Assembly: GCA_002150815.3 (NCBI GenBank)
Contig: NDFF03000061.1
Location: 186,001-250,000 of the forward strand
Reading direction: 5' to 3'
Source of the DNA: Grammothele lineata
Lineage: Eukaryota > Basidiomycota > Agaricomycetes > Polyporales > Polyporaceae
DNA: 64,000 nt
Shown: piece after piece, positions 1 through 10,174 of the stretch
Position numbering within the stretch: the first letter of the stretch is position 1
How the letters are laid out: the number at the start of each line of letters is the position of its first letter
Notes under the pieces: generated by a model
What the model was told of the DNA's origin: nothing
The model's input: only the letters and a program-made list of their open reading frames with translations
Database searches by the model: none
Made by a program: the position numbers and the translations under genes

Positions 1-455
1 ACATTGCAGTGCAATACAATGTCAGTGCGTTGAACCATTTGAGAGTGAGCTGAGAATCTCTCCTGACTACAGTAGATTGATCTTCTATCTTAGTTGAGAG
101 CGCGGAGGTGTGCTCGTGAACATTTGTCTATGGAACGTCCACAAGCTGCGGCATAGCTTTATTCGCGGACGACATCCCCTTCAAATTTCTTGAAGACTGA
201 CAGCAGCTCTATCACACATGAATGAAGTTTCGTGGAGGCGTCGCGATCATATTGATACAATTTAAAAGTTTATCGATACAAAAGTAATAATGATAGTCCG
301 CAAGTAGAGACGGGAGAACCAGCGGGCACTGCCCTATGAGGGAGTGAAGGTCGGATGCTGGAAAAACATCGAGGAGATAGTCGTGGAGAACGTTCACGAG
401 ACTTTTGTGGGTTTTTGTGAGGAAGTTCGTGGTGTGGGTGGGATGTGTGGATTCT
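1..455. other. gene-free left edge
   Basis: I see no gene here. The stretch lies downstream of the minus-strand membrane protein that ends at 456 and probably holds its 3' untranslated region. The moderately long open frame across 212-709 has no family resemblance and runs antisense to that gene. Confidence 0.5.
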
Positions 456-1134
456 TCATGAGCGCATGACGAGGAGCGCGGTGGTGACAACGGCGGCGAC
501 GAAGACAAGGAGGGTGAGGAGCGCATACAGGCAGCGCTTCGCCCACTTGATCTCCGTACGGCGCATGGACTCGATGAGCTCCTGACGCTCGATCTCCGGC
601 TTCGCAGACTCCCAGTCTTCAGGAGCGCGGAGAGGAGAGAGGAGGATGAAGGCGCCTGCGACCCAGAAGAGGGGGAACACTGGAACGGTATGTCAGGATA
701 CGCATTCATGTGGGTAAAAAATGCTATGAATACTCACGGAATCCAAACTTGAAGAGATACATCGCCAGCGTGGGCTGGCTGGAGATGGCCGTGTACGAAG
801 GAGGCTCAAGCGAGTCCTCGTACGAGGGCGGGAGCGCCTCTGGCTCAACCGGGGTGGCTTGGCGAAGTTCGTCGTGCCTGCTGTCCCGGGTGCCGGTGAG
901 GCTGAGGGAAGTGCGGGAGCGCGTGTGGGAGACCCCGAAGAAAGTGTCGATGGGGTCGACTGGGTCCTCGTCGGCGGAGGACGCGTTGGCGCGGGGCGTG
1001 TGGATACGCGCAGGAGAGGGAGGCGCGATGGTCGTCTGGGCCTCGAGATCGCGCTCGGAAGTGGCGGGGCGGTCAAAGAGACCGAAGATGGTGGGGCGGG
1101 AGTTCGCGGAGGAGGTCGACGCGGAGGAAGACAT
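456..1134 (-). CDS. two-pass membrane protein with two PPxY motifs
   Basis: Two exons are seen, 1134-738 and 679-456, with a 58-nt GT-AG intron; spliced length is 206 aa. The first 130 residues are Ser/Thr/Pro-rich and polar and contain two PPSY motifs (residues 102-105 and 111-114). A hydrophobic segment starting FPLFWVAGAFILL covers about residues 134-146. A charged loop rich in Glu and Arg follows, then a second strong membrane helix at about 182-204 ending in a short MRS tail. PPxY motifs are the known ligand of WW domains, including those of Rsp5/Nedd4 ubiquitin ligases, so a membrane adaptor role is plausible. That role is inference. I chose the start at 1134 because upstream in-frame sequence is low-complexity and this ATG begins a typical Ser-rich N-terminus. 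I recognise the arrangement as a common unnamed basidiomycete type but cannot give a function. Confidence 0.75.
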
Positions 1135-2797
1135 TGTGAAGTAGACGAGTTGATTGGGGTCTAGAGGTACGCGGAGCGGAGGATGTGCTCGGAAGTGAGG
1201 ACGCTGGTGGATGCGCTGAGCGGTGGTGAGGAGAGCATGGCAGCGGGCGGGGGCGGATATATAGAGGGCGGGCGAGAAGACGGCGAAGAGCAATCAAGAG
1301 GCAATCGAATGGCAATCCGACGGCGGCGGCGCTGTGCACCCACAAAACCCGACATCGCGACCGCTGTGGGCGCCACATTGGCCTCACCCTCACAACATCC
1401 GCAAGCACGCACAAATACCGTCAACACTTGCCGTTCCAGGCAACTCCCTCGTCTCCCCTCCCGACACGCGCGCTCTTGGCCTGCTCTTCCTCGCGTTTGA
1501 GACTCTCCGATCCGCCTCAATGTATTTCTTTCTCTGATCCACGCGTACTCTCCTTTGCGAAATACTGGGAACCGTCCAGTCAGGTTGTGCTGTTTGCAAG
1601 TTACACGTCGATCTCCCCGGCCCGGTCCTTCGGACGACGGAGACCCGTTGGTTGGCCAGATGAAGACGTGAAGAAGGTGCGAGAATGTGGGGAATCGATG
1701 CTTAGGGGACGGCTGCGCACAGGCAATGACGTGGGTTACTCAAGTAATTGGGATACCTTAGACCATCGCTCACCGAAGGGTTGTGCTCGGTCAAGTTGTA
1801 ACGGGTATGTCTCCGCTTTTCACTTTCTGTGTATACTCTCGTTTCTCTCGGCCTGACCTCCAACCCATACAGCGCACGCCAACCCCTTCCTCAGTAGAGC
1901 GCGGGATTGGTCTGCGTAGGGGAGACTACCTCCGATCTCTCTACGCCTAACCATGCATAGCTGACCCGGTTGGCACCCCGGTCAGCGCGCGTGTACCTAG
2001 TACGACCGCGCGGTATGGCGCACGTCACGAACCCCTCAGGCTTATCCCCTGCGACTACATCCGCCAGGGCTACAATCACCGGAGAGTGGAGTCGTGAGCG
2101 CCCGGCACTCCTGCCAGGTCCTCCTCACGGACACACGAGTGGACAGCCTGTCCGTACACCTCATCCACAACGCTCAATATCTGCCGGTGCGCATACTCCC
2201 TCTCTAAACATCCGACGTAGAGATGCTCATTGCATGCTTGTACTTCGCAAGAGGGCAAGAGATTCGAAAATTACGGGCAATGGAGCCGAAGCGCTTCCTG
2301 TAGGCTTTCTGGAGGCGGGCAGCCATGTGTGAGGATGTATCTCCCGCATTGGCCAGCTATCAAGCCGTACTAACCATGATAATCCTCACCGTTGTTCTGG
2401 CACAATAGACACCGGAACAAACCTAGGTGGCCTCCTGCCGCCCAGCCCCGCCCGTGCAATGTCCGCGTCGCCATGGAGCGGCCAGTTACAGTTGATCGGA
2501 CGCTCAAGCTCTCCCTTTCTTTCGGAACAAAACGCAGGGCGCACAGTAACCGCATACGGCGCGCGATGCCTGAAGCTTTGCCCGTGCCACGTGTTGGCGG
2601 CCTCAGCATATGATGGCACTTGCAAGCCGAAGACATGAGCAGCGGCTGTGCCACGGGTGTTGAAGACCAAAGCGTCCGGGTGACGGCCGTGTATACAAGT
2701 GCTGCCGTGTCAGGTTCCGTGCAGTGCCTCTACCCCAATCCCTTCACCGTCCTCGCCTCTTGCTACCGCCACTGCAGTCATCTCGCACGCGCTCGCC
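1135..2797. other. intergenic region, head-to-head promoters
   Basis: This is the divergent upstream region of the PPxY membrane protein and F-box-like gene A. The right half, from about 1780, is homologous to the sequence upstream of genes B and C. It may preserve pieces of an older coding sequence, but stops interrupt every frame. The open frames at 1428-1856 and 1970-2332 have no recognisable protein character. Confidence 0.5.
2665..2702 (+). promoter_or_regulatory. family promoter of gene A: GACCAAAGCGTCC box plus GTATAC box
   Basis: A GACCAAAGCGTCC box at 2665-2677 is followed by GTATACAAGT at 2691-2700. The second box lies about 107 bp before the ATG of gene A. Both boxes recur at similar spacing before genes B, C and D. 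The box functions are inferred from conservation between paralogs only. Confidence 0.5.
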
Positions 2798-4454
2798 ATG
2801 GGTGTCGGTATCATCAACCTCCCTGCGGAACTTTACGACAAGATTATATTCGAAACGGGCTGGGATGCAAACAAGACGTACCCATACTACAGGGATAGTG
2901 AGCGGACGATGACCGCTGCCGCGCTCGCCCGCACATGCCGTGCCCTCCACAAGCAAGCCATGGATGTCGTCTGGACGGTTATTCCTCATCCCGCCGTTCT
3001 ATTCTATCTTTTCCCGCCTGGGCTAGCGAGGGTCGAAGAGGTCTGGGAGCACCGATTCGAAGTGCTGCATACGATGGTTAGTAGTCGTCCTATCAATTGA
3101 ACCGCATCATCTCGTCTGATCATTAGCCATTGCCCAGTCCCTTACCCGCCCTCTCGTGCCCGCCGATCTCGAGCGGTTCCATGAGCGATTCGCATGCATC
3201 AAAGAGATCAAAATCAATGGTTTCTGTCGTAGAAGATTCTTCGAGGAGTACGCGATAGAGCCGGTAGCGTGGCAATCGCTATTGACCGCTCTAGGGGGTG
3301 AACTTATGTTCCCATCCCTCCGGGTTTTCCAGTTTTGGGGCACCCCCTCCGACCGGTTGGAAAAGTCATGGTCGAACACGATTTACGACCTTCATACTCA
3401 AGATGGTCTGAAAACCTTCAGCAGTCTTCTCGTACCTGTGGCACAGCTGCGCAGGTTCTGTCTGTCAACCGGCGATGATATTGACGACGAAGATCTTCCC
3501 GCCATTTCACCGTTCATATCGCAAGCGGTACTCAGCATGCTGTGCCTCTCGTATATCAAATTGGACCATCACACAATCTCCACGGACGCACTACTTCATC
3601 TCTCACAGCTGCCAGCGCTGCATGAGATGCACATCACGCTTGCATACGATAGGACGGTGGACGAGTTCCGTGCTGCCCTGGACCAGATTGGCGCTGACAC
3701 CACTTTTCCCGCATTGAAGACCCTCAAACTCGTTGAGCATATGCTAATCGATATCAGCACCCCATACTCCTCTACCCCATACTCCTCTCTCCTCGTCTCC
3801 GCCATCTCTTCGCCTCATTTCGCCGACCTCCACATCCGCCTGGGCTGGCTGCAACGCGGTGAAACCATGGAGGAATTAATACGCCAGATTGGCGCGAAGT
3901 CCTCCGACTGGCCCGCTTTCCACAGTATCGAGGTCAGCTACTACTTCGAGTTAGAGAAGATCATACTACTTTCGCCCCATGCCTTCGAACCGCTTTATCC
4001 TATCCGCACCCTCCAGAGATTCTCTTTTCGCGGCTGCGCGGACTGTGCGCTCTCGGATGACGTGGTCGTGGCCATGGCTTCTGCGTGGCCGGCTTTGCGC
4101 CACTTCAACCTCCGCCTGGATTTTACAGAATATCCGATATGTCCAGAGGACCAGATGATACTCACCCCACGATCCCTTGTCGCGCTCGCGGAGAAATGCC
4201 CGATGCTTGAGCATATCGATTTCGGCCGACTCTTACGGTTCGAGTTCAAGGAGTTTGTCGGCGCGCTGACCGCTGAAGATCTAGGTCGCCTCCCAAACAA
4301 CAAAACCGTGAAATACTTGTCTTTGAGCAAGGACATTGATCGGCTAATCCACCATCACTGGCAGGTATACTATATACAGCGGGATTGGGAACATCCGGAG
4401 TTTGTCAAAGAGTTTTTGGGGCGCATCTTCCCCAACGCAAAACTGGTTTACTGA
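2798..4454 (+). CDS. F-box-like/leucine-rich protein, paralog A
   Basis: Two exons are seen, 2798-3076 and 3138-4454, with a 61-nt intron in phase 0; the product is 531 aa. Exon 1 encodes an F-box-like module starting with LPAELYDKI at about residue 7. It includes the family signature ALARTCRALH and then IPHPAVLFYLFPPG. Exon 2 is a long repeat-like region with recurring LxxLxLxx patterns, for example TFPALKTLKL and LDHHTISTDALLHLSQLP, as in the leucine-rich C-termini of fungal F-box proteins. Such proteins usually act as substrate receptors of SCF ubiquitin ligases; the substrate is unknown. The start is the ATG in GCTCGCCATGGGTGTCGG, a context shared by the other copies and close to the Kozak optimum. 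The C-terminus FLGRIFPNA is shared with paralogs B and C. The gene is intact by reading frame. Confidence 0.85.
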
Positions 4455-6267
4455 GATTAAGTAGAAGTTATGGGTAATGGCAGAGGATAATGGATGATAA
4501 AAGGCACGGAAATGTAATATTTCTATGTTCATGTCAAAGGAGAGTGCGGCAGGCAGTGAGGGTGGGTCCAGGGGTGTACGACTTGCTTGTATACTACCAC
4601 CGGAGGCACGGACGATAATGATGCCAACGCCGCTTGAGTTGCTTACATAATCTATCGAACTTCGTGCAACTGCTGGCGCGGGCCCAGAGCGCCGCCTGGC
4701 AGGGCCTGCTCCCACTGCTACACCCCCGCTGAGTTTGTCGCTGTGCACTAAACATCTCGAGTTTCCAACAACGGGTGAATTCATAATGAGAACATATTCG
4801 GCACGTCGTTCGTAAGGCTCTAGTGCAACCTCCCCCGTTTGGGTGACCTCAGGCTAGCCTCGGCCTGCTCTGTCCCTCGTGCTGTCGCCCTGATATAAGC
4901 TCCCTGTCAGTGCATTTGCCTCTCTATCCCATGCAAAGCCTTTGCACAATATGACGGAACTGACTCTTTAACCAACGTATATGCTGCAGACAAGTTATCC
5001 AGAGCCATTCTCCCCACCATGGTGAAGACAGTGAAGCTATCTCATTCCAACCTCGGATAGTCTATCTCGCCAATGCTATGGATATTGCTGGAAGCTGCAA
5101 GTATCACTTCGGCGTGATCCCGACAATACCCAAATACGTTAGGACTACTGTTGCCTCTTCAAACAAAAACGTGGAGAGGCCGCTGGGCTTGGAGTTGATC
5201 GACATTTGAAGTTTGAACGAGGGGTGCTGGATGCAGGCGACGAATCGGATATTGTGACGTTCCACTCGCTCGGAACTTATACATCGTCAAGAAAGTCGAC
5301 TTCGAGCCAGTGGTAACAAGTACGTCTCCGTTTCACTTCTTGTGTCTCTTTTCGCGGCTCAGCGAACTCCGACAGCTTCCCCGCGGGCTCGGCCTTGGAC
5401 CTCGCTACGCGTGGCTCATCCTGGTCGATGGGCGGGGTCCTGGTACAGCTGTGGACGGCTCAGTGCGCAAATACCACCAGAACGTACGCTACCCGGGGCC
5501 GCTGTCAGCCCTATCTATGACGACGTCTGCAACTCCAAAAACGCGAAGCGCCTATGCCTGGCCTTCGACTTCATGGGCCGTTCGTGGAAAGCTCGCAAAT
5601 TACGTCTAGATGTTCAGCGCTCAGCACTCGTCGGTGCGTATATTCCCCTTCGGTACCCCGAGATTGGGATGTTTACCATCTATTGGTGATTTGCAAGAGG
5701 GCGGGACGCTCGAAGTTTATTGGACGATGTTAAGGCGCTTGCTGTACGCTTTGCTGACCGGGACGGGTCGTTACAGGTTTTGTCATTTGAGGGCGTGTCT
5801 CGCACATTGGCCGTTCGCGAACTAGTCTGTAAGTCCGTAATGGCCTCGGTACTGTATACCGCTGTTCCGGCCTAATCAACGTGAGAACAGACCTAGTGAC
5901 CGCCTGTCATTCACAACCGCCCGTGCAATGTCCTTGTCGATGTCGATAGGCCAAGTTGATCAAAGGTTCAGGCCCGCGCTTTCCTTCAAAGACAAAAGGC
6001 AGGGAGTACAACAACCACATATCACGCGCAATGCCTGAAGCTTTGCCATGCGTCCGTGTTCGGAGCCGAAGAACGTGATGGCACTGCTTGCGAGTTGAAG
6101 ACGCGAGCAAAAGTACTGCTGGTGCAGGGACAAAGCGTTCATACGGCGGTTGTATATACAAATACTGTTGCGTTGAGTTTCTTATGGTATCCCCGCTCCT
6201 CATTCCTTTACTATCCTTACCCCTCGCTACCGCCACTCAGGCCGCAACCCTCTCGCACGCGCTCGCC
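4455..6267. other. intergenic region between F-box-like genes A and B
   Basis: The first 400 bp are the 3' flank duplicated after gene B. About 4846-5300 looks unique and I see nothing in it. From about 5300 the sequence is the upstream part of unit 2. Within 5370-5830 short peptides such as CLAFDFMGRSWK suggest a decayed coding exon, but no frame stays open and the matching copies upstream of A and C are more eroded. Confidence 0.5.
6128..6165 (+). promoter_or_regulatory. family promoter of gene B: GGACAAAGCGTTC box plus GTATATAC box
   Basis: GGACAAAGCGTTC at 6128-6140 is followed by TGTATATACAAATAC from 6151. The second box is about 115 bp before the ATG of gene B. The pair matches the boxes before the other paralogs. 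It is assigned by conservation only. Confidence 0.5.
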
Positions 6268-7891
6268 ATGGGTGTCGGCATCCTCGATCTTCCTGTGGAG
6301 CTTCGCGACAAGATTGTATTCGAAACGGGCTGGAACACTGAGCGCCCCTACTACGACGATGGTTCACGGACGATGGCCGCTGCCGCACTCGCTCGCACAT
6401 GCTATGCCTTCTATGAGGTGGCATTGAATTACGTCTGGAGAGTCATTCCCCATCCCGCTGTTATATTCTACCTCTTCCCGCCTGGGCTAGGGAAAATCGA
6501 CGAGATCTGGGAGGATCACCCACGTGAAGTGCTGCGCACAATGGTAAGCAGTTGTCCGATCGATTGAACCGCATTGTCTTGTCCTTACTCCCCATGGCCA
6601 GTCCTTCGCCCGGCCCCTCGAGCAAGCTGATCTCAAGCAGTTCCTTGAACAATTCGCGGCACGTATCAAAGAGATCAACATTCACGGGTTTTGGCGCAGA
6701 GGAACCGTCGAGCATTATGCCATAGAACCGGCAGCGTGGCACTCGCTATTGGCCGCATTAGGGACCAAACTTATGTTCCCGTCCCTCCAGTGTTTCGATA
6801 GCGAAGGCGGAGCCAATGGCCGAGCGTGGTTCAACACGATGCACGATTGTCACAGTACCCCAGATGATCTCAAGACCTTCAACAGTCTTCTCGTACCCGC
6901 ACAGCTGCATAGCTTCCGCTTCATAACCAACGAGTCTAACGATGATAATCCCTCCGCCATTTCGCTGTCCATCTCGCACGCGATCCTCGGTATGCGCCGC
7001 CTTTCGTACGTCGAGTTGGATCATCACACAATCTCGACCGATGCACTCCTTCATCTCTCGCAGCTGCCGTCGCTCCGCGAGATGCGCATAACACTTGCGT
7101 ACGATAGGACTGTGGAAGAGTTCCGCACCGCTCTGGACCAAATCGGCATCAAGACCACTTTCCCAGCATTGAAGACGCTCGCCCTCGGCGACAATACGCT
7201 AGAAGTTGAGCTCAGTACCCCATACTCCTGTCTCCTCCTCTCTGCCATCTCTTCACCTGATCTTGCCTACTTGGAGGTCAGCCTGGGCTGGGTGCAACGT
7301 AGTGAGCCAGTGGAGGATGTCATACGTCAAATCGGTGCGAAAGCCGCCGACTGGCCCGCACTCCGCGTCGTTAAATTCGGCTACTGTAACGGATCAAACG
7401 GAATCACGCTCTCACCCGGCACCTTCAAACCGCTTTACACTATCCGCACCTTGGAAACCTTCTTTTTTTACGGCTGCGCAGATTGTGCACTCACGGACGA
7501 TGTTATCGCAGCCATGGCTTCTGCATGGCCGTCGTTGCGTCATTTCAACCTCCGCCTGAGTGTTCCCGATTATCCGACACAGCGTCCAGAGGACCAGACG
7601 GTACTCACCCCACAGGCTCTTGTCGCGCTCGCAGGCCATTGCGTAATGCTTGAGAGCGTCGAGTTTGGCCCACTCTTGCGGTTTGAGTTTGAGGATTTCA
7701 TTAACGCATTGACCACTCAGGAAGATCTAGACCAGCTCCCAAAGAACGATAGCTTGAAGCGTTTGTCCTTGAACAAGGACCCAATCCCACTAGTGTACTA
7801 CACACTACAGAAGCTACAGCCTCCTGGACCTCCGGAGTTTGTTAAGAAGTTTTTGCGACGCATTTTCCCTAACGCAGAGCTAAAGCACTGA
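6268..7891 (+). CDS. F-box-like/leucine-rich protein, paralog B
   Basis: Two exons are seen, 6268-6543 and 6602-7891, with a 58-nt phase-0 intron; the product is 521 aa. The F-box-like module begins LPVELRDKI and includes ALARTCYAFY and IPHPAVIFYLFPPG. Exon 2 starts with SFARPLEQADLKQF, matched at the same position in genes A and C, which confirms the acceptor at 6601. The leucine-rich region carries repeats such as LDHHTISTDALLHLSQLP. The stop follows FLRRIFPNAELKH. The likely role is SCF substrate recognition, known only at family level. It is closest in position and order to gene A and is the orientation-flipped counterpart of gene C. No frameshift was seen. Confidence 0.85.
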
Positions 7892-9133
7892 TGGAAGTTG
7901 TGGGTAATGGCGGAGAACTTTGGTGGACGATACATGACGTGGGATTGCAATATATTAATATACTCATCAAAGTAGAATGTGGCGGATGAGGGTGGGTCCA
8001 GGGGCGTACCCCTCGCTCGTGTATGTAAAACCTTTCGGGAGGACGGATGATGATGCCATTGAACGCGTGAAGTTGCTTATATAATCTCTTGGACTTCGGT
8101 GACTGCTGGCGCCGGCGGTGTGTCACCTTGCTTCTACTCGTACGCTCCTGGCAGCCTCCTGCTGAGTCTGGCACTGCGTACTTTACATCTCGGGTTGCTA
8201 ACAATGAGTGAATCATGCAACAAGAAAACCCAGCACGTCGTTCGTAAGGCTCGCGTGCAGCCTTCGATTCGGGCGATCTGCCCGGCGATGGCACGGAAAA
8301 TTGCCCTGAATGTAAAATGTCCGTATGCCTGCTCTCCCCTCTTGAAACTATGAAGTTGGTCTGATTCTGTAACCGATATGCTACAGTGGTACTCCCTGTT
8401 CATGCCTTCGTGCCGTAGCGTCCGATCTGTTTCGACAGGTTCACGGGATCGCATTGTGGTACATGCTGAAGTTGGCCGACCGCGTGCCCAGAGTGACCAA
8501 GTGACTTACGTCCAAGTCTCCACGTCGGACCCTCAGAACGAAAAGGATGACACTGATCGATATATATGTCGCGCTTGTAGCGTAAGAGGTGCACCCGTCA
8601 ATATGCGACCTCTACGTATTGACGTACTATGTAGCGGCGCCGTCTATACTTCGAGCTCAACGAGATTGCGGCATAGATGGGCTCGTAAGTCTGTTCTCCT
8701 ACTGAGTACCTGGGAAGACGTTGATGAAAAATATGGCAGGTTGCATGGAGGATCCCCAGTGGCACTTATGACGCACATATTTAGAGCCGACTACTACAAA
8801 ATCCGGCCTACGAGGGCATCTCTGTGCAACGACTTCGTTTCACCATTGCCAGTAGACCAGGCTGATTGAATCATCAACCTCAGAAGCTACCCTGGACAAA
8901 GCGTCCGGAAGTCACTGCGTCGTTGCATACGATACTTGGAACACGGCTTATGCTAGTGCTTTTGTGTACAGGGAAACGGGTGACAGGACAAACTTCGCTC
9001 AGGCAATGGTCGCTGCGGTGCATACATATCTTGCGACGTCCGAGAGCCTCGCATTGCATCCTTGCTCACTATCTCCTCTCTCTCCTCCGTGCTCGCTACC
9101 GCTACGCTTACAACTCTCTCGTTCGCGCTTACT
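7892..9133. other. spacer between gene B and the decayed D-type copy
   Basis: The spacer contains no supported gene. It matches, inverted, the spacer between genes C and D. The open frame at 8378-8869 looks protein-like at first, but its counterpart at 49854-49348 is frameshifted and the shared part differs mostly by amino-acid-changing substitutions. I therefore treat it as non-coding promoter DNA. Confidence 0.55.
8370..9133 (+). repeat. D-type promoter block, left copy
   Basis: This block is strongly similar to the reverse complement of about 49047-49860. By eye roughly nine in ten bases match over the stretch containing GGAGGATCCCCAGTGGC and AAATCCGGCCTACGAGGGCA. This is higher than the coding similarity between genes B and C. 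It includes a perfect GGACAAAGCGTCC at 8894-8906 and a GCATACATATC box at about 9018, some 116 bp before the dead ATG at 9134. Confidence 0.7.
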
Positions 9134-9650
9134 ATGAGTCGGTTTCTTTGACCTCCCTATCGAGCTTCGCATCAAGATTCTCTCCATGGTGGGCAGGCCC
9201 CACCACCACCACACCAGAACTGCGACGGCCCCCGCTGCACTTGCACGCACGTGCCGTCAACTCCAAGAGCTGGCCTTGAATAGGTGACTCTTCGCCTCAT
9301 CTCAGAAAGATCGAAGTCTGTCTTAGCAACGTGAAGGGTGCTGTGGACGTAGAGGAACTCGTACGCCAAGTCGGCGCAAAGGCCTCTGGATGGCCCGCTC
9401 TTCGCGCCTTTACGGTCCGCTTCATTCTCCCCCAGCTCGATACATTTCACGCATTCTCCCCCGACCTCTTCCGCCCTCTTTACGCCGCGCGCGGCCTCCA
9501 CAAGCTGCATATTTCCGGCCCCGGGACGTGCGCGTTCACGGACGGCACGATCGCCGCCAGGGGCGATACCGACGCCTTCCCTGCCCGGAGCCCGTTCAAG
9601 AGTTCATGGACCACTGTTTCCCGAACGCAAGGATCGACTATTGCAACTAG
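9134..9650 (+). pseudogene. decayed D-type F-box-like gene
   Basis: This is the remnant of a second copy of the gene at 47394-49046. Just after the ATG two bases are missing relative to gene D (ATGAGTCGG against ATGGGAGTCGG), so the frame hits a stop after five codons. The F-box-like module is still readable in another frame (GRPHHHHTRTATAP, ARTCRQLQELAL). The central part of the gene, including the intron, is deleted. The text then resumes with VRQVGAKASGWPALR and LYAARGLHKLHISGPGTCAF, close to gene D. A further deletion joins directly to the C-terminal EPVQEFMDHCFPNA with a frame change and a conserved stop. No functional protein is expected. Confidence 0.85.
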
Positions 9651-9786
9651 TTGGTTGCAGAAGCCACTGTCCGTGTTACGTAGTAGGGACCGTGATGGGA
9701 GGTTGGCGGGTCAGCAGGTAAAATCATGTATCATATATCCCTTTACCAACGAAAGCTTCATTTCAACTCGTATACGAACAACACCG

Positions 9787-9850
9787 CCTAGCGCTCCTTC
9801 GCACGCATTCAACATTCTGAAGTCCATCGAAGTCCGTCTGGGTGCATACG
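9787..9850 (+). pseudogene. short F-box-like fragment
   Basis: A translation containing FNILKSIEVRLGAY resembles the segment YLKHIEIKLSD of gene D (SISSPYLKHIEIKL region). It lies downstream of the dead copy and in the same orientation, out of the original order. This suggests a second partial duplication or a rearranged piece of the deleted middle part. Short match, modest confidence. Confidence 0.45.
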
Positions 9851-9990
9851 TACATGTAAGTACGTGCGGGAGAAGAGAATACGTATACACGCACAGTATA
9901 CATATACGCGCCGCGCGCGCGCTCTACTTTGGGGGAGATATACACGGGCTTAAGTTTTAGTTATATGGTATGGTAAGGGGCGCGACGGGA

Positions 9991-10031
9991 TGGGATGGGA
10001 TGGGGTGAGGTGAGGGTGGGGGGCGGGGGCT
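9991..10031 (+). repeat. G-rich tract
   Basis: Repeated GGGATGGGATGGGATGGGG is followed by GGTGAGG and long G runs. Four or more closely spaced runs of three or more G make an intramolecular G-quadruplex possible on the plus strand. It lies just past the 3' end of the zinc-cluster gene on the opposite strand, so the transcript would carry the C-rich complement. Confidence 0.45.
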
Positions 10032-10174
10032 GATGATGCACGATGCTACTACAAGAACACAGATCCGGAAAAATCCAAACAAACAGCCACGACAGCGAAC
10101 AGCAGCTCCAGAGTCTCTCCTGGCTCTCTCTCTTTCCGCTCCTACTCAGCATTTTTGCGAGCCCGAAGGGGGGC

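Larger units (their letters stand above)
1780..4845 (+). repeat. F-box-like duplication unit 1
   Basis: Approximate limits come from visual matching. Unit 1 contains upstream non-coding DNA, gene A and about 400 bp of its 3' flank. The 3' flank, with wording such as GGGTAATGGC and GAGGGTGGGTCCAGGGG, recurs after gene B. The end of the unit, containing GCACGTCGTTCGTAAGGCTC, also matches unit 2. Unit 3 on the other strand shares the same order. Edges are uncertain by about 50-100 bp. Confidence 0.7.
5300..8300 (+). repeat. F-box-like duplication unit 2
   Basis: Unit 2 holds the upstream DNA, gene B and the 3' flank. It is collinear with unit 1 and, inverted, with unit 3. Unlike unit 1 it continues directly into the promoter and remnant of a second F-box-like gene type at 8370-9650, as unit 3 does. 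Limits are approximate. Confidence 0.7.
9651..10174. other. intergenic, after pseudogene and before TF 3' end
   Basis: No gene is seen. Apart from the F-box fragment at 9787-9850 and a G-rich run at 9991-10031, the stretch contains AC- and AT-rich simple sequence around 9840-9940. Confidence 0.5.

Noticed and set aside
8378..8869. 163-codon open frame in the spacer after gene B
   Set aside because: The near-identical copy at 49854-49348 is frameshifted and the common part differs mainly at positions that change the amino acid, so the frame is not under coding constraint.
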